Below are positions 32,325-34,055 of a DNA stretch of 34,055 nt, piece after piece. The DNA lies in NCBI GenBank assembly GCA_007127165.1, contig SKZV01000003.1, forward strand, positions 1 to 34,055, in the 5' to 3' direction. Every line of letters begins with the position of its first letter. Position 1 is the first letter of the stretch. The notes under the pieces are model-generated. The model had not been told where the DNA came from. It saw only the letters and a program-made list of their open reading frames with translations, and did no database searches. Origin of the DNA: Rhodovibrio sp. Its GTDB lineage: Bacteria > Pseudomonadota > Alphaproteobacteria > Kiloniellales > Rhodovibrionaceae. The translations under genes were made by a program, and so were the position numbers.

Positions 32325-33097
32325 AGGTGACGGTCCTTGGCTGTGGCGGCTCCGGCGGGGTGCCGCTGGTGGGACCGGTTTGGGGCGAGTGCGATCCGTC
32401 CAACCCGAAGAATCGACGGTTTCGCCCGTCGATTCTGGTGGAGGAGGATGGCCGGCGCCTTCTTGTGGATACCTCTCCAGACCTGCGCCAGCAACTTCTG
32501 GCGAGCGAGATCGATTCGCTGGATGCGGTTCTCTTCACCCATTCACACGCTGACCACTGCCACGGCATCGACGACTTGCGACCGCTGATCTACAAACAGG
32601 GTAGCCCGATCAATGCCTATAGCGACGACGAAACGCTGAATGCGCTTCGCCATCGTTTTGCCTATGCCTTCGAAAGCAGTCGCCAGAGCGGCAGCTTTTA
32701 TGGCGCGCTGCTGTGCGACCACACGATCAGCGTTGGTGAACCTTTTGAAGCGGCAGGATTTACCTGCACCGCCTTCACGCAGACACATGGCAAATGGATC
32801 ACTCTCGGCTTTCGTATCGACGCACTGGGATATTCGCCGGACGCGGCGGAAATCAGCGAGGCCGGGCTTGAGACTCTGAAGGGCGTGGACTGCTGGATCG
32901 TCGACTGCCTGCGCTACGAGCCGCACCCCAGCCACGCGCACTTTCGCCGCGCGCTAGACTGGATTGAGCGTATCGCACCCCGCAGAGCGGTTCTCACACA
33001 CATGAACCATACGCTAGACTATGCTGACCTGGCTGTCCGCTGCCCCGAAGGCGTGGAGCCCGGGTACGACGGTCTGGTTATCGACGTTTCGAATTAG
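32321..33097 (+). CDS. MBL-fold metallo-hydrolase, PhnP-like
   Basis: A 258-residue metallo-beta-lactamase-fold phosphodiesterase-like protein. The metal motif HSHADH is at 74-79, with further His at QTHGK and THMNH (late third). The N-terminus (GCGGSGGVPLVGPVWGECDPSNPKN, read as two shorter blocks) resembles PhnP and related cyclic phosphodiesterases. No phn genes are nearby, and this gene belongs to the metG-tatD run, so a housekeeping nucleotide role is more likely than phosphonate use. The start overlaps tatD by 4 nt. Confidence 0.9.
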   Translation: MKVTVLGCGGSGGVPLVGPVWGECDPSNPKNRRFRPSILVEEDGRRLLVDTSPDLRQQLLASEIDSLDAVLFTHSHADHCHGIDDLRPLIYKQGSPINAYSDDETLNALRHRFAYAFESSRQSGSFYGALLCDHTISVGEPFEAAGFTCTAFTQTHGKWITLGFRIDALGYSPDAAEISEAGLETLKGVDCWIVDCLRYEPHPSHAHFRRALDWIERIAPRRAVLTHMNHTLDYADLAVRCPEGVEPGYDGLVIDVSN

Positions 33098-33106
33098 AAG
33101 ACGCTG

Positions 33107-33523
33107 ATGCTGCTCGATTTCGCCAAAATTCCGGCCACGCGGCGGCCGAATGCCTGTCTGGCCTGTCCGCCGCATTGGAACCGCAGTGACGGGGATCCGG
33201 TGTCTCCTGTTTTCAAGGCGCCGGTCGAGCGTCTGCGCGAAGTCCTGGTCCGGATCGCCGCGCAGGAACTGAGGACGCATCTGTTGTGTCTGGACGTCCA
33301 ATCACGTCAGGCCGAGTTCGAGCAACGCTCCCGAATATTGCGCTTCCCGGACACGACCACCGTGGCATTCGAACCAATGGGCGGCAACCGGTCGAGCCTC
33401 GCGATCTTCAGCCGCGCCCGCTACGGCTACTGGGACTTCGCAGTCAATCGGCGGCGGGTCGAGCGCTGGCTGAAAGCCTTGGGAGAGTCGCTAGGTCCGA
33501 CGGACAACGCGTTTGCGCCATGA
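33107..33523 (+). CDS. DUF1499 domain protein
   Basis: A 138-residue protein of unknown function. RPNACLACPPHW near the N-terminus and FSRARYGYWDFAVNRRRVERWL near the C-terminus (read as adjoining short blocks) are the DUF1499 landmarks. No signal peptide is evident in this copy. It starts 9 bp after the metallo-hydrolase and its TGA overlaps the NUDIX ATG (ATGA), so it is part of the same operon. Confidence 0.82.
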   Translation: MLLDFAKIPATRRPNACLACPPHWNRSDGDPVSPVFKAPVERLREVLVRIAAQELRTHLLCLDVQSRQAEFEQRSRILRFPDTTTVAFEPMGGNRSSLAIFSRARYGYWDFAVNRRRVERWLKALGESLGPTDNAFAP

Positions 33524-33948
33524 CGCGTCCAGTTGCCGCTGTCATTGCCGTGACTTGGCGCGGGGAAGAGGTCCTGCTGGTGCGCCGCCACAATCCGCCC
33601 AACGCCGGGCTTTGGGGCTTTCCAGGAGGTAAGGTCGAGTTTGGCGAGCCGATCCTGGTGGCCGCCGAGCGAGAGCTTCTGGAGGAAACGGGCGTCCGGG
33701 GCGAGGCGCGCGCCGCTTTCGATGCGGTGGATGTGATCGGCGAGCGCGGTGGTCACGTCCCAGGATACCACTATCTGCTGGTCGCGGTCCTGGTCGACTG
33801 GCGTTCAGGCGAGCCAGTCGCCGACGACGATGTCGACGAAGCCGCGTGGTTCCGCTGGGACGCTTTGCCGGACGGGCTTCTCGCGAACGTCGTGCGCGTG
33901 GGCGAGCGGGCGCGAAGCCTCTTTGCACCGGATACGGCTCGGCGATAG
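33520..33948 (+). CDS. NUDIX hydrolase
   Basis: A 142-residue nucleotide-diphosphate hydrolase. The full NUDIX box GX5EX7REUXEEXGU is present (G37 to V59; E43, R51, E52, E55, E56). The N-terminal strand VAAVIAVTWRGEEVLLVRR and LWGFPGGKVE are typical of MutT-like and ADP-ribose pyrophosphatase-like members; the exact substrate is unknown. I chose ATG 33520, which overlaps the DUF1499 stop, rather than the open frame extending back to 33286. It is the last gene of the run. Confidence 0.92.
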   Translation: MTRPVAAVIAVTWRGEEVLLVRRHNPPNAGLWGFPGGKVEFGEPILVAAERELLEETGVRGEARAAFDAVDVIGERGGHVPGYHYLLVAVLVDWRSGEPVADDDVDEAAWFRWDALPDGLLANVVRVGERARSLFAPDTARR

Positions 33949-34000
33949 CGGCTACAGAGACCGCGACCTCGCTGCCGCCGACGACCGGACTTTTATTGCT

Positions 34001-34016
34001 CATAATATGCATTATG
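34001..34016. promoter_or_regulatory. AT-rich inverted repeat at the window end
   Basis: CATAAT-ATGC-ATTATG is an inverted repeat with 6-bp arms in the only strongly AT-rich stretch of the last kilobase (33991-34016). It follows the NUDIX gene by about 50 bp and may be a promoter/operator for a gene beyond the window. CATAAT is a good -10-like hexamer. No gene could be called after it. Confidence 0.3.
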
Positions 34017-34055
34017 CGCGCAAAAGGAACCAACTCGAGTGTTGTCATAACGGGC

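Noticed and set aside
33542-34048. Minus-strand open frame starting at the right edge
   Set aside because: Most of it is the reverse of the NUDIX gene, and the translated sequence is a basic low-complexity shadow.

Overview
The window is high-G+C, gene-dense chromosomal DNA, most likely from an alphaproteobacterium of the Rhodospirillales type. This rests on gene content and order: mltB-like / rlpA / dacC / tmk / holB / metG / tatD / metallo-hydrolase / DUF1499 / NUDIX is a common alphaproteobacterial arrangement, and type III PKS + ICMT, DUF502 and a DMSP-lyase-type cupin also fit. I cannot name a genus. I see no insertion sequences, phage genes, CRISPR array or rRNA.

Layout. 1-5.8 kb: end of a phosphate transporter, a K+/H+ antiporter, a coupled pair of fluoride-channel genes (crcB), and an orphan type II secretion pseudopilin (gspK) that overlaps tail-to-tail with a prepilin peptidase. 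5.9-10.2 kb: a small membrane protein, oligopeptidase B, three small envelope proteins and two tandem tRNA-Leu genes. 10.2-14.3 kb: a type III polyketide synthase with an ICMT-type methyltransferase, a protein made of two fused DUF502 domains, and a DMSP-lyase-like cupin. 14.3-20.1 kb: a DsbA-like oxidoreductase divergent from a tight five-gene operon. 20.1-24.3 kb: MFS transporter, rhomboid protease, ubiquinone hydroxylase, an acidic exported protein and tRNA-Ser. 24.5-33.9 kb: the peptidoglycan, DNA-replication and translation gene run.

The most interesting block is 15066-20111. It encodes an acyl-CoA synthetase, an SDR dehydrogenase, an ACAD10/11-type acyl-CoA dehydrogenase, an APH-fold kinase and a small DUF6285-like protein. 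These are the five activities of the Pseudomonas putida levulinate pathway (LvaE, D, C, A, B), in a different order. I infer a 4-oxo/4-hydroxy-acid catabolic operon: CoA activation, keto reduction, phosphorylation of the 4-hydroxyl, then removal of phosphate to give an enoyl-CoA for beta-oxidation. The substrate is not known from the sequence.

Other points of note are the tandem DUF502 fusion, CrcB proteins with opposite charge bias (predicted antiparallel heterodimer) behind a 9-bp inverted repeat, and the DMSP-lyase-like cupin close to the CoA operon. Many genes are translationally coupled through ATGA, TGATG or TAATG overlaps.
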